Assembly: GCA_937916135.1 (NCBI GenBank)
Contig: CALFTQ010000041.1
Coordinates: 1-12,007 of the forward strand
Source: an uncultured Verrucomicrobiales bacterium
GTDB taxonomy: Bacteria; Verrucomicrobiota; Verrucomicrobiia; Verrucomicrobiales; Akkermansiaceae
Length of the DNA: 12,007 nt
Direction: 5' to 3'
Shown here: positions 1-6,246 of the stretch, piece after piece
Layout of the letters: the number at the start of each line of letters is the position of its first letter
How positions within the stretch are numbered: the first letter of the stretch is position 1
Translations under genes and position numbers: made by a program
The notes under the pieces: model-generated
Databases searched by the model: none
Seen by the model: only the letters and a program-made list of their open reading frames with translations
Told to the model about the DNA's origin: nothing

Positions 1-32
1 ATGAAATCCCTCACGCTGACGCATGAGGGATG

Positions 33-62
33 GGAATTTGGCTTCGCCAAATTCCAATTTTT
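33..62 (+). terminator. Intrinsic terminator of an upstream gene outside the window
   Basis: A perfect 10-bp stem (33-42 with 46-55, GGAATTTGGC / GCCAAATTCC) closes a 3-base TTC loop and is followed at once by AA and a run of five T (58-62). This is the standard factor-independent terminator form, reading left to right. A second small dyad (7-13 TCCCTCA with 24-30 TGAGGGA) sits just before it. Together they suggest the tail of a plus-strand gene ending left of the window. Confidence 0.8.
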
Positions 63-75
63 CTCCACAATTGCG

Positions 76-81
76 TATAAT
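76..81 (+). promoter_or_regulatory. Possible upstream -10 box (P1) for the ATPase pair
   Basis: A perfect TATAAT lies at 76-81. The only -35-like sequence is poor: TTCCAA at 52-57, 18 bases upstream and inside the terminator stem. If used, transcription would start near 88. The whole inverted repeat 94-136 would then be in the 5' leader as a 20-bp RNA hairpin. The -10 is seen directly; its use is inferred. Confidence 0.35.
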
Positions 82-93
82 ACATGAAGGTTT

Positions 94-136
94 AATTCCC
101 GCGAATCGGGAATATGATTCCTGATTCGCGGGAATT
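94..136. repeat. Nested inverted repeat (operator or RNA hairpin) before the AAA ATPase gene
   Basis: Positions 94-113 pair with 117-136 as a 20-bp stem around a 3-base ATG loop. The only imperfect pair is one G-T (108 with 122). Each arm is itself a dyad: ATTCCCG (95-101), 5 bases, CGGGAAT (107-113); then ATTCCTG (117-123), 5 bases, CGGGAAT (129-135). The element can therefore be one long hairpin or cruciform, or two short hairpins, or two adjacent binding sites for a dimer. It lies directly upstream of a TTGACT -35 box and lacks a T-run right after it, so it is not a terminator. Regulation of the gene at 176 is the natural reading; a genome-dispersed palindromic repeat is the alternative. 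Confidence 0.85.
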
Positions 137-139
137 TAC

Positions 140-168
140 TTGACTTAAAACGTGCAAAATAATACGAT
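140..168 (+). promoter_or_regulatory. Promoter P2 for the AAA ATPase gene
   Basis: TTGACT (140-145, 5 of 6 to consensus) is separated by exactly 17 bases from TACGAT (163-168, 4 of 6). The expected start, about 7 bases downstream, is at 175-176, which coincides with the ATG of the ATPase gene. The mRNA would be leaderless, or translation would begin at the next in-frame ATG (215). The inverted repeat 94-136 ends three bases before the -35 box, a typical place for a regulator to act. Confidence 0.5.
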
Positions 169-175
169 ATGAGCC

Positions 176-1417
176 ATGAGAAAGGGGCAGAAAAACACGT
201 ATCTGGAACGAGCCATGAGCACAAAGGTGGAAGAATTGAATCAATTCTTCCCCTGCGTCTTGGTCACAGGCGCTCGCCAGGTCGGGAAATCCACCCTGCT
301 GCAACACATCATGCCGGAAGGCATGCGCTATGTGACGCTGGATGACTACACAGTCGCCGAATACGCCAAAAAGGATCCCATCGGATTTCTGGATGAATGG
401 GGCTACCCTCTGTGCATCGATGAAATCCAATACGCACCCGAGCTGCTTCGAGCCATGAAATTGAAAATAGATGCCGCCGGACAGGACCCGGGCATGTACT
501 GGCTCGCCGGTTCGCAACGCTTTGTGATGATGAAGGGAGTGAGCGAAAGCCTGGCCGGGCGCATCGGCATTGCAGATTTACACAGCCTCTCGCAGCGGGA
601 AACAGGGCGGGCTCCTCTGAGCATTGCGCCCTTCGACCCGGCACACCCGGCAGAGAATCTTCAGAAGGAAAACCTCTGCGGTATCAGGGAGTTATATGAA
701 CGCATCTGCCGCGGCGGCTATCCCCGCCTGATTCAGCAGCCCGGCTTGAGTCCAGCGGCCTATTTCAGCGCCTATACTCAAACCTATGTGGAGCGTGATG
801 TGCAGGCGCTCACCCAAGTGAGCAACCTCTCCGCATTTGTCAAGCTGATGCGCTCAGCAGCCATGCGCACCGGCCAGCAGCTCGTCTACAGTGACCTCGC
901 TCGCGATGCTGATGTCTCCCCGAAGACCGCGGCTGCGTGGATTTTCATCCTCCAGACCTCCGGCATTGTGGAATTGCTCGAACCCTATCACGTGAATACC
1001 ACCAAGCGGCTTGCCAAAACTCCCAAGCTCTACTTCATGGATACCGGCCTCTGCTGCTGGCTGGCCGGATGGGATAACGCCGCTCAGCTCATGAACAGCG
1101 GCTATGCCGGCGCTATCCTCGAAACTTGGGTCTACGGGCAGCTGGTGCGCAGCTTTGCCAACGCCGGCGTGCGCTCCCAGCTTACCTACTACCGTGACCG
1201 AAACGGCGCAGAAGTCGATTTTCTTCTCGAGAAAAACGGCTGTCTGTACCCCATGGAAGTCAAACGCAGCAGCTCACCTTCCACCGATGACCTGCGCTGG
1301 GTAAAGCATATCCCACTTGGCAGCAACGAACTCCGCCCCGGGATCGTCTTTTGCACCGCAGATTCCTATATCCCTATGCCCTTTGGTGCGGCGGGCTTCC
1401 CCATCTCTGCCTTATGA
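176..1417 (+). CDS. AAA-family ATPase with DUF4143-type C-terminal domain
   Basis: A 413-residue protein of the AAA_14 plus DUF4143 type, widespread prokaryotic ATPases of unclear role. The N-terminus has the family's usual YLER start (9-12), a Walker A (GARQVGKST, 32-40), Walker B (LCIDE, D82/E83), a sensor-like LAGSQ (110-114) and SLAGRI (125-130), whose R129 may act as an arginine finger. A winged-helix-like stretch follows around 240-275. The C-terminus carries GAEVDFLLE (344-352) and MEVKRS (360-365). The D348 ... E361-x-K363 spacing recalls the PD-(D/E)XK nuclease core seen in this family. The start at 176 is preferred because YLER precedes the second ATG (residue 14, base 215); neither start has a Shine-Dalgarno motif. 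The stop overlaps the next gene by four bases, implying translational coupling. The family call is firm; the biological role is unknown. Confidence 0.92.
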   Translation: MRKGQKNTYLERAMSTKVEELNQFFPCVLVTGARQVGKSTLLQHIMPEGMRYVTLDDYTVAEYAKKDPIGFLDEWGYPLCIDEIQYAPELLRAMKLKIDAAGQDPGMYWLAGSQRFVMMKGVSESLAGRIGIADLHSLSQRETGRAPLSIAPFDPAHPAENLQKENLCGIRELYERICRGGYPRLIQQPGLSPAAYFSAYTQTYVERDVQALTQVSNLSAFVKLMRSAAMRTGQQLVYSDLARDADVSPKTAAAWIFILQTSGIVELLEPYHVNTTKRLAKTPKLYFMDTGLCCWLAGWDNAAQLMNSGYAGAILETWVYGQLVRSFANAGVRSQLTYYRDRNGAEVDFLLEKNGCLYPMEVKRSSSPSTDDLRWVKHIPLGSNELRPGIVFCTADSYIPMPFGAAGFPISAL

Positions 1418-1962
1418 TCCGCCTGCCTCGCAAGGAAGACATTAACGTTTACGATACTCTGGATGAGCGCAGCGCCGTGCGTTCCTTCCTGGGGAAAACG
1501 CGCGAGGAGATTCAGCAGCTGCTGCCCGGGAAATACGAATCGCTCCAGGAGGACCTGGCTTTCATGGGGCCGGTGGCCTTTGCCTACTATGCCCCCGCCT
1601 GGGAGGAATTCTGCCGCACCCGCCCCAGTGACGATCCGGAGGGAACAGAGGACATTGTCCGCTGGACCCTGTGCATCATCTCCATCCGCTGCAACGGTCT
1701 GGAAGATGAAACTCCCGGAAGCATCGCCGCCATGCGCCGCATGCTCAGCTGGTGCGAGGGCTTCTACAACTCCCCCGAAGGCCGCACTTACTTTACAGAA
1801 GAAGCCCGTTTCTGGGGCTACGCCGAGCCCCTGCTCAGCACGCCCCCCGAGCTGCAGCAAGCCTTGGAAGAATGCGCAGCGCTGCGCCGACGCCTCGGTG
1901 AAACATCAATTATCTCGGCGCAGGCGAAAGATGAGGCGCCTTCTTTACCCAATTTTCGCTGA
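1414..1962 (+). CDS. Small hypothetical protein coupled to the AAA ATPase
   Basis: The start at 1414 (ATGATCC) overlaps the ATPase stop in the classic ATGA arrangement, giving 182 residues. The longer in-frame reading from 1351 would lie inside the ATPase gene and is less likely. The protein has no signal peptide or membrane segment and is mostly helical and acidic, with five cysteines. A central stretch, EDLAFMGPVAFAYYAPAWEEF, recalls the small DUF6714-type proteins that have a phenylalanine, double-tyrosine, proline-alanine signature; this match is from memory and is weak. The last 15 residues look disordered. Overlap with the ATPase suggests the two are made in a fixed ratio and may act together. 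No function can be assigned. Confidence 0.75.
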   Translation: MIRLPRKEDINVYDTLDERSAVRSFLGKTREEIQQLLPGKYESLQEDLAFMGPVAFAYYAPAWEEFCRTRPSDDPEGTEDIVRWTLCIISIRCNGLEDETPGSIAAMRRMLSWCEGFYNSPEGRTYFTEEARFWGYAEPLLSTPPELQQALEECAALRRRLGETSIISAQAKDEAPSLPNFR

Positions 1963-1991
1963 TTATCAATACTGACGGTATGTAGGAATAA

Positions 1992-2013
1992 TCTATTTTT
2001 CTGCGAAAATAGA
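1992..2013. terminator. AT-rich hairpin between convergent genes, possible weak terminator
   Basis: The 108-base gap 1963-2070 separates the plus-strand pair from the minus-strand leu operon, so it must end both transcripts. It contains a 9-bp stem (1992-2000 with 2005-2013, one T-G pair next to the CTGC loop) and a 5-bp GC-rich stem (2041-2045 TCGCC with 2049-2053 GGCGA). Neither is followed by a good T-run on either strand, so the terminator role is uncertain. Nothing else is visible in the gap. Confidence 0.3.
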
Positions 2014-2070
2014 GAGAACTTCCGCTTTGAGGAGAGAATTTCGCCTGCGGCGAGATGATGGGAAGTCCTA

Positions 2071-2841
2071 TCAGTAATCAAACCCGCTGTTCTGCTGCAG
2101 GTCTTCGGCTGAGATGTAGGGGATGAGCTCGAGGTTGGGGTGGGAGAAGCCGGGGGGGAGGTTGTTTTCAGTGATGATGGTACAGCCCCCGGGCAGGGGG
2201 AAGATATGCGGGGCATGGGCCTGCAGGGCGAGAGAGGGCACCATGAGGATGGTTTTGCCGGCGGCTTCTGTGGCAGTGCGGGCCCAGGTGGTGCGCAGGG
2301 GGTGGCGGTAGGCCGCCACATCGCTGCGCAGGGCGGGGGGAATGAGCAGGGCGGCATCCGGCCGGTGCCCGCCGGACAGCGAATCCAGCGCTGCCGGGCT
2401 GTCCAGCACGCCGCAGTCCTTATCCAGTTCACCGCCCAGGCAGATAATCCGGTGCGGCAGCGTGGTGGCGCAGAGCGTGGTGAGCAGCTCCGGCGAGTTG
2501 GTCAGCAGGGTGCAGGGCTTCTCCCCCAGCTGGGAAACAAAGACAAGCGCCAGCGGGTCGGAATCCAGGTAGATGCTCATGCCCGGCTCGATGTGCTGAG
2601 CGGCCAGCGCGGCCAGCTGGCAGTCCGGGCGGGGGGAGGAATCGCTCCCCGGGGTGGGCAGGATGTACCTGGCTCCGCCGTGCACGCGCTGCAGCAGCCC
2701 CTGTGCCTGCATGTCTACCAGGTCGGTGCGTATGGTTTCATCCGTCACGCCGAGCTCGCGGGCCAGGGCAGAGGAGCGGATGCTGCCGCGTTGTTGCAGA
2801 ATCCGCAGGATGTAGGCGCGTCTTTCCTGGGCTACGTACAT
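2071..2841 (-). CDS. DeoR-family transcriptional regulator with divergent sensor domain
   Basis: A 256-residue regulator. Residues 5-57 form the DeoR winged helix-turn-helix: QERRAYILRILQQRGS, then LARELGVTDETIRTDLVDM, and the family's closing RVHGGA (52-57). The rest aligns in order with the DeoR C-terminal sugar-phosphate sensor: YLDSDPLAL (91-99), LLTNSPELL (112-120), then a LGGELD segment and an ITENNL segment. Key parts are lost, however. The usual D-S-G-T-T phosphate loop is DSDPL here, and the usual D-S-S-K segment reads MVPSLAL. It may bind a different ligand or none. The start at 2841 is chosen because it keeps the family N-terminus and leaves a 16-base gap to the upstream gene; an in-frame reading from 2934 would overlap that gene with an unlikely low-complexity extension. 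It is probably the last gene of the leuC operon. Confidence 0.85.
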   Translation of the reverse strand: MYVAQERRAYILRILQQRGSIRSSALARELGVTDETIRTDLVDMQAQGLLQRVHGGARYILPTPGSDSSPRPDCQLAALAAQHIEPGMSIYLDSDPLALVFVSQLGEKPCTLLTNSPELLTTLCATTLPHRIICLGGELDKDCGVLDSPAALDSLSGGHRPDAALLIPPALRSDVAAYRHPLRTTWARTATEAAGKTILMVPSLALQAHAPHIFPLPGGCTIITENNLPPGFSHPNLELIPYISAEDLQQNSGFDY

Positions 2842-2857
2842 GGCGGCAGCGTCAGAA

Positions 2858-3970
2858 TCAGGGGTGGAAGGTGGCGGCAAAATCCTCCAGCTTGCTGATG
2901 AGGAGCCCGGCGGCCTCGCAGAAGAGGTTGGCAATCTCCTGGTTCACGCGGTGGCTGCGGGCGCAGAGTTCCTGAATGAGCTTCTGCGAGAGCTGCACGC
3001 GGCGGCAGGCCAGATCCACCGGGAAGGAGGACTGGCGCGTCAGCAAGATGGTGGCCAGAATGTACGAAACCACGCCCGCGTAGCGCTTGATGAACTCCTC
3101 CGCCTCCGGTTTGCCGGCGTTTTCCCGCACCATGATGTGTTTCTGCACCAGGGCCGTCAGCCGTGAGGTCTCCTGGAAGAGCGGGTGGTGCATGGCTCCC
3201 TTCACCGCTTTGGCGTGGTCTGGCAGCACGAAGTCCAGCACGTCCCAGGGGCGGTCGTTATCACCCTCCGGCGGCATGTGGGCCTCGTCCTCAGCCGCCA
3301 TCTGGTTGAGCAGGTCGGTGCGGTCCATGACATAGGCCTCCGACATCTGGCCATTGGCCTCGTAGCGGTATTTGGCGCGGATGGTCGGGTGAATGGCCAT
3401 ATAGGCCTCGGCCCGGTTCAGGCGGGCATCCCACGAGCAGCTGGGCAGCTTTTCCTCGTGTATGAGGAGCAGGGCAGCTCCCTGGAATCGGGCCACATTG
3501 TACGCCACATGGTCGCGCAGGGCCTCCATGTTCAGGAATGCCTGAGTGTTGGCCTCCTGCCAGCTCATGTCCCACTGGGGCAGCGAAATATCGTAGTCGA
3601 AATCCGCAGTCTCAACCAGCAGGCGGGTATCGCGCTGCACAAAGAGCTCGATGGAGAGCTCATTGCTGAGGGCGCGGCGGTTATCTTCCTCCGGCACGCG
3701 GCGGGAGAGGGTGATATCCCCCATCTGCACATGGCCCTGCGAGTGGCTGCGCAGCTGCTTCAGCACCGGGTGCTCCTCTTTCTGGGCGCGGGTGCACTGG
3801 CGGTTCGTGAAGGTGACCCGGCAGCCGGCAATATCGCGCAGGCAGTTGCCTTCCAGAATGAAATCAATCGGCTCGCCCTCATCCACCCCCCAGAAGGTGA
3901 GGTGCGTCACCCCCTGCGTGGTGTTATCGATGACACCGCGTGTGATGAGGGGTGTGATAAGGGCGAGCAT
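2858..3970 (-). CDS. Hypothetical protein in the leuCD operon
   Basis: A 370-residue protein that I cannot name. There is no signal peptide or transmembrane segment, so it is likely cytoplasmic. Residues 1-60 look like a beta-rich domain with a conserved-looking pattern, ITRGVIDNTTQG (9-20), then a tryptophan-glycine strand, EGN-x-LRDIAGC and VTFTN. From memory this resembles an unnamed N-terminal family in Verrucomicrobiota and relatives; this is unconfirmed. The middle is acidic and charged. The last 120 residues are predicted helical, including a hydrophobic IKRYAGVVSYILATILL stretch that may pack in a bundle. It starts 23 bases after the leuD stop and ends 16 bases before the DeoR gene, which implies co-transcription with leucine genes. 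A role in leucine synthesis is not shown by the sequence. Confidence 0.75.
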   Translation of the reverse strand: MLALITPLITRGVIDNTTQGVTHLTFWGVDEGEPIDFILEGNCLRDIAGCRVTFTNRQCTRAQKEEHPVLKQLRSHSQGHVQMGDITLSRRVPEEDNRRALSNELSIELFVQRDTRLLVETADFDYDISLPQWDMSWQEANTQAFLNMEALRDHVAYNVARFQGAALLLIHEEKLPSCSWDARLNRAEAYMAIHPTIRAKYRYEANGQMSEAYVMDRTDLLNQMAAEDEAHMPPEGDNDRPWDVLDFVLPDHAKAVKGAMHHPLFQETSRLTALVQKHIMVRENAGKPEAEEFIKRYAGVVSYILATILLTRQSSFPVDLACRRVQLSQKLIQELCARSHRVNQEIANLFCEAAGLLISKLEDFAATFHP

Positions 3971-3992
3971 AGAGACGATGATTGAAACTCTT

Positions 3993-4598
3993 TTACTTGC
4001 AGCTGGGGGCGGGCAGGGTGGCGGCCAGGGCGGCCACGGCCTCCGGGGCGTTCATGAGCTCTACCACGGCGTCCCACTTACCCTGCATGAGCGCCTCGCG
4101 CGGCTCGGCAGGCATACTGATGGGGAAGCTGGCGGTGGCGCAGCTCAGGGTCATGCTTTCCAGGTCAACTGTCCACTGGGTATCCGGGGCGGTGGAGGTG
4201 ATTTCCATGGCGCGGGCCAGGTCCTCGCGGCTGGCGCGTACGCAGGGCAGGCCTATGCCGCTGCTGTTGCCGAAGAAGATTTCGGCAAAGGTTTCAGCCA
4301 CAATGGCCTGGATGCCGCTGCGCTTGATGGCCTGCGGGGCGTGCTCGCGGGAGGAGCCGCAGCCGAAGTTCTCGCCACCCAGGATGATGGTGGCACCGGC
4401 ATGCTGGGGCGCATCGATGGGGTGGCCCTTGGAGGAGCCATCGGCATTGAAGCGCTCGTCGTAGAACATGGTGCCGGCCAGCTCATCGAAGGTGATGCAC
4501 TTGAGGAAGCGGGCGGGGATGATGCGGTCGGTATCCATATCCGCCCCGGCCACGGGAACGGCCTTGCCGCTGATGCTGATAATCTTGGTAAGAGGCAT
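3993..4598 (-). CDS. leuD: 3-isopropylmalate dehydratase small subunit
   Basis: The 201-residue small subunit of isopropylmalate isomerase, which with LeuC converts 2-isopropylmalate to 3-isopropylmalate in leucine synthesis in the cytoplasm. It carries the aconitase swivel-domain signatures DMDTDRIIPARFL (20-32) and NFGCGSSREHAP (77-88); the latter loop helps form the substrate site at the subunit interface. The length is normal for the family, and the ATG at 4598 gives the usual N-terminus with one or two strands before the DTD motif. It begins 24 bases after the leuC stop, with no Shine-Dalgarno motif in the gap (C-rich there), so translation probably follows from leuC. The short C-terminal tail is alanine-rich. 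Confidence 0.96.
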   Translation of the reverse strand: MPLTKIISISGKAVPVAGADMDTDRIIPARFLKCITFDELAGTMFYDERFNADGSSKGHPIDAPQHAGATIILGGENFGCGSSREHAPQAIKRSGIQAIVAETFAEIFFGNSSGIGLPCVRASREDLARAMEITSTAPDTQWTVDLESMTLSCATASFPISMPAEPREALMQGKWDAVVELMNAPEAVAALAATLPAPSCK

Positions 4599-4622
4599 GT
4601 GTGTGAAAGGGGGATTCGGGGG

Positions 4623-6035
4623 TTACTGGATATCGAAGACTTCGCGGGCATCGGCCACGGTACCGGTGATGGCGGCGGCTGCGGCCATGATGGGGCTCAT
4701 GAGCAGGGTGCGCCCGGTGGGGCTGCCCTGGCGGCCCTTGAAGTTGCGGTTGCTGGTGCTGGCGCAGATCTGGTCGCCCACCAGCTTATCCGGATTCATA
4801 GCCAGGCACATGGAGCACCCGGGCAGGCGCCACTCAAAGCCTGCCTCGCGGAATATCTGCGCAATGCCTTCCTGCTCGCACTGCAGGGCAGTCATCTGGG
4901 AGCCCGGCACAGCCAGCGCCTTGATGCCCGGCTTCACCTTGCGCCCCTTCAGGTAGGGGGCCACCGCGCGGAAATCGGTGATGTGGCCGTTGGTGCAGGA
5001 GCCGATGAAGACCACATCCACCGGAAGCCCCTTGATGGGCTGGCCGGGGGTGAGCTTCATATACTCCAGTGCGGTGGTGTAGGCCTTGCGGCCTTCTTCA
5101 TCGCGTGCCTGCTCCGGGGATGGCACGGTGTCGCCCACGCCGATATTCATATCGGGAGAAATACCCCAGGTCACCGTGGGCTCGATTTCCTCGGCGGGGA
5201 TGATGACCACATCGTCGTACTCGGCATCGGCATCAGAGGCAAAGCTTTTCCAGCGCTCCACGGCGGCATCCCAGGCCTCGCCCTTGGGGGCGTAGGGACG
5301 GCCCTTCAGGTATTCGAAGGTGGTTTCGTCCGGGTTGATGTAACCGCAGCGGGCGGCACCCTCGATAGCCAGGTTGCAGAGGGTCAGGCGGCCATCCATA
5401 TCCATGGACTCAATTGCACTGCCGCCGAACTCGTAGGCATAGCCCAGGCCGCCGTTGGCGCCCAGCTTGCCGATGATGTGCAGCGCCACATCCTTGGCGG
5501 TCACGCCGGGGCGCAGGGTGCCCTCCACGCGCACGTTGCGCACCTTGAGCGGGCTCATGGCCAGGGTCTGGGTGGCGAGCACGTCGCGCACCTGGGTGGT
5601 GCCGATACCCATGGCAATGCTGCCCACGGCGCCGTGGGTGGCGGTGTGGGAATCGCCGCAGACGATGGTCATGCCCGGCTGGGTGATGCCCAGCTCCGGC
5701 CCGACCATGTGTACAATGCCCTGGCGGCCGCTGTTCAGGTCGAACAGGCGGATATTGTTTTCCGCGCAGTTGCGGCGCAGCTCGTTGAGCATGGCGGCGG
5801 CGCGGGGGTCGGCAAAGGGTTCGCACTGGTCATCCGTGGGGATGATGTGGTCCACCGTGGCAAAGAGACGCTCCGGGTGCAGCACCGGCAGTCCCAGCTC
5901 GCGCAGCATGGCAAAAGCCTGCGGCGAGGTCACCTCGTGCAGGTACATGGTGGCAATGAACAGCTGCGTGCGCCCGTCCGGCAGCGTGCCCGCCGTGTGC
6001 GCGTCCCATACTTTCCGGTATAGTGTCTTACCCAT
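4623..6035 (-). CDS. leuC: 3-isopropylmalate dehydratase large subunit
   Basis: The 470-residue catalytic subunit of isopropylmalate isomerase, a [4Fe-4S] hydro-lyase of the aconitase superfamily. Counting from the ATG at 6035, the cluster cysteines are C347 (GSCTNGH) and C407 and C410 (GCSMCLAMN), the standard LeuC positions. Other signatures are ATVDHIIPT, VCGDSHTATHGAVG and the C-terminal SNRNFKGRQG with SPTGRTLLMSP. The in-frame reading back to a TTG at 6080 is rejected: it would add 15 unusual residues and overlap the promoter -35 box, whereas MGKTLYRKVWDAH is the typical LeuC start. It is the first gene of a probable four-gene operon (leuC, leuD, unknown, DeoR-type). Confidence 0.97.
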   Translation of the reverse strand: MGKTLYRKVWDAHTAGTLPDGRTQLFIATMYLHEVTSPQAFAMLRELGLPVLHPERLFATVDHIIPTDDQCEPFADPRAAAMLNELRRNCAENNIRLFDLNSGRQGIVHMVGPELGITQPGMTIVCGDSHTATHGAVGSIAMGIGTTQVRDVLATQTLAMSPLKVRNVRVEGTLRPGVTAKDVALHIIGKLGANGGLGYAYEFGGSAIESMDMDGRLTLCNLAIEGAARCGYINPDETTFEYLKGRPYAPKGEAWDAAVERWKSFASDADAEYDDVVIIPAEEIEPTVTWGISPDMNIGVGDTVPSPEQARDEEGRKAYTTALEYMKLTPGQPIKGLPVDVVFIGSCTNGHITDFRAVAPYLKGRKVKPGIKALAVPGSQMTALQCEQEGIAQIFREAGFEWRLPGCSMCLAMNPDKLVGDQICASTSNRNFKGRQGSPTGRTLLMSPIMAAAAAITGTVADAREVFDIQ

Positions 6036-6051
6036 AGTCGTGTTTAGGTTC

Positions 6052-6080
6052 ACTGTAACACAGCCCCATGCCAGCGTCAA
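6052..6080 (-). promoter_or_regulatory. Promoter of the leuC operon
   Basis: Read on the minus strand, TTGACG (6080-6075, 5 of 6 to consensus) is followed after 17 bases by TACAGT (6057-6052, 4 of 6). The expected start near 6045 leaves a leader of only about 10 bases before the leuC ATG. There is no room for a leucine leader peptide or attenuator, so any control should act at initiation. No leucine-codon run is visible upstream either. Confidence 0.6.
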
Positions 6081-6188
6081 GCTGCCATGGCGTTTCCTGC
6101 AGCATCATGACACAAGGGAATGCAGATTTCATAAGGCAGAATGCAGAATGGGAGCAAGCGCGTTGCCTTCCGGCACGTGGGGAGATAG

Positions 6189-6222
6189 AAAAACCGGCTT
6201 CTGCGGGGGCAGAAGCCGGTTT
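6189..6222 (-). terminator. Intrinsic terminator of mdh
   Basis: A perfect 14-bp stem (6191-6204 with 6209-6222) around a 4-base loop lies 24 bases past the mdh stop. Read on the minus strand, it is followed by an uninterrupted TTTTT (6193-6189). The GC-rich core (CCGGCTTCTGC) makes it very stable. It separates mdh from the leuC promoter region downstream. Confidence 0.9.
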
Positions 6223-6246
6223 GAAAGGTTAATCGGCAGGTGTTCT

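Noticed and set aside
1..87. Short open frame of 28 codons at the window start
   Set aside because: It runs through a perfect terminator hairpin and its T-run, and encodes nothing recognisable; it is the tail region of an upstream gene.
94..136. CRISPR-like or insertion-sequence-end reading of the palindrome
   Set aside because: There is only one element, with no regularly spaced spacers, no transposase and no matching second end in the window.
1818..2432. 204-codon minus-strand open frame spanning the gap before the DeoR gene
   Set aside because: It is out of frame with the DeoR gene, Pro/Thr/Ser-rich, and overlaps the end of the convergent small gene.
3651..6023. 790-codon open frame on the plus strand opposite leuC and leuD
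   Set aside because: It is antisense to two genes with intact catalytic motifs, and its Gly/Ala/His-rich product is typical of a GC-rich reading shadow.
6036..6246. Leucine leader peptide or attenuator before leuC
   Set aside because: No leucine-codon run is present. The only strong hairpin there belongs to mdh termination and lies upstream of the leuC promoter.
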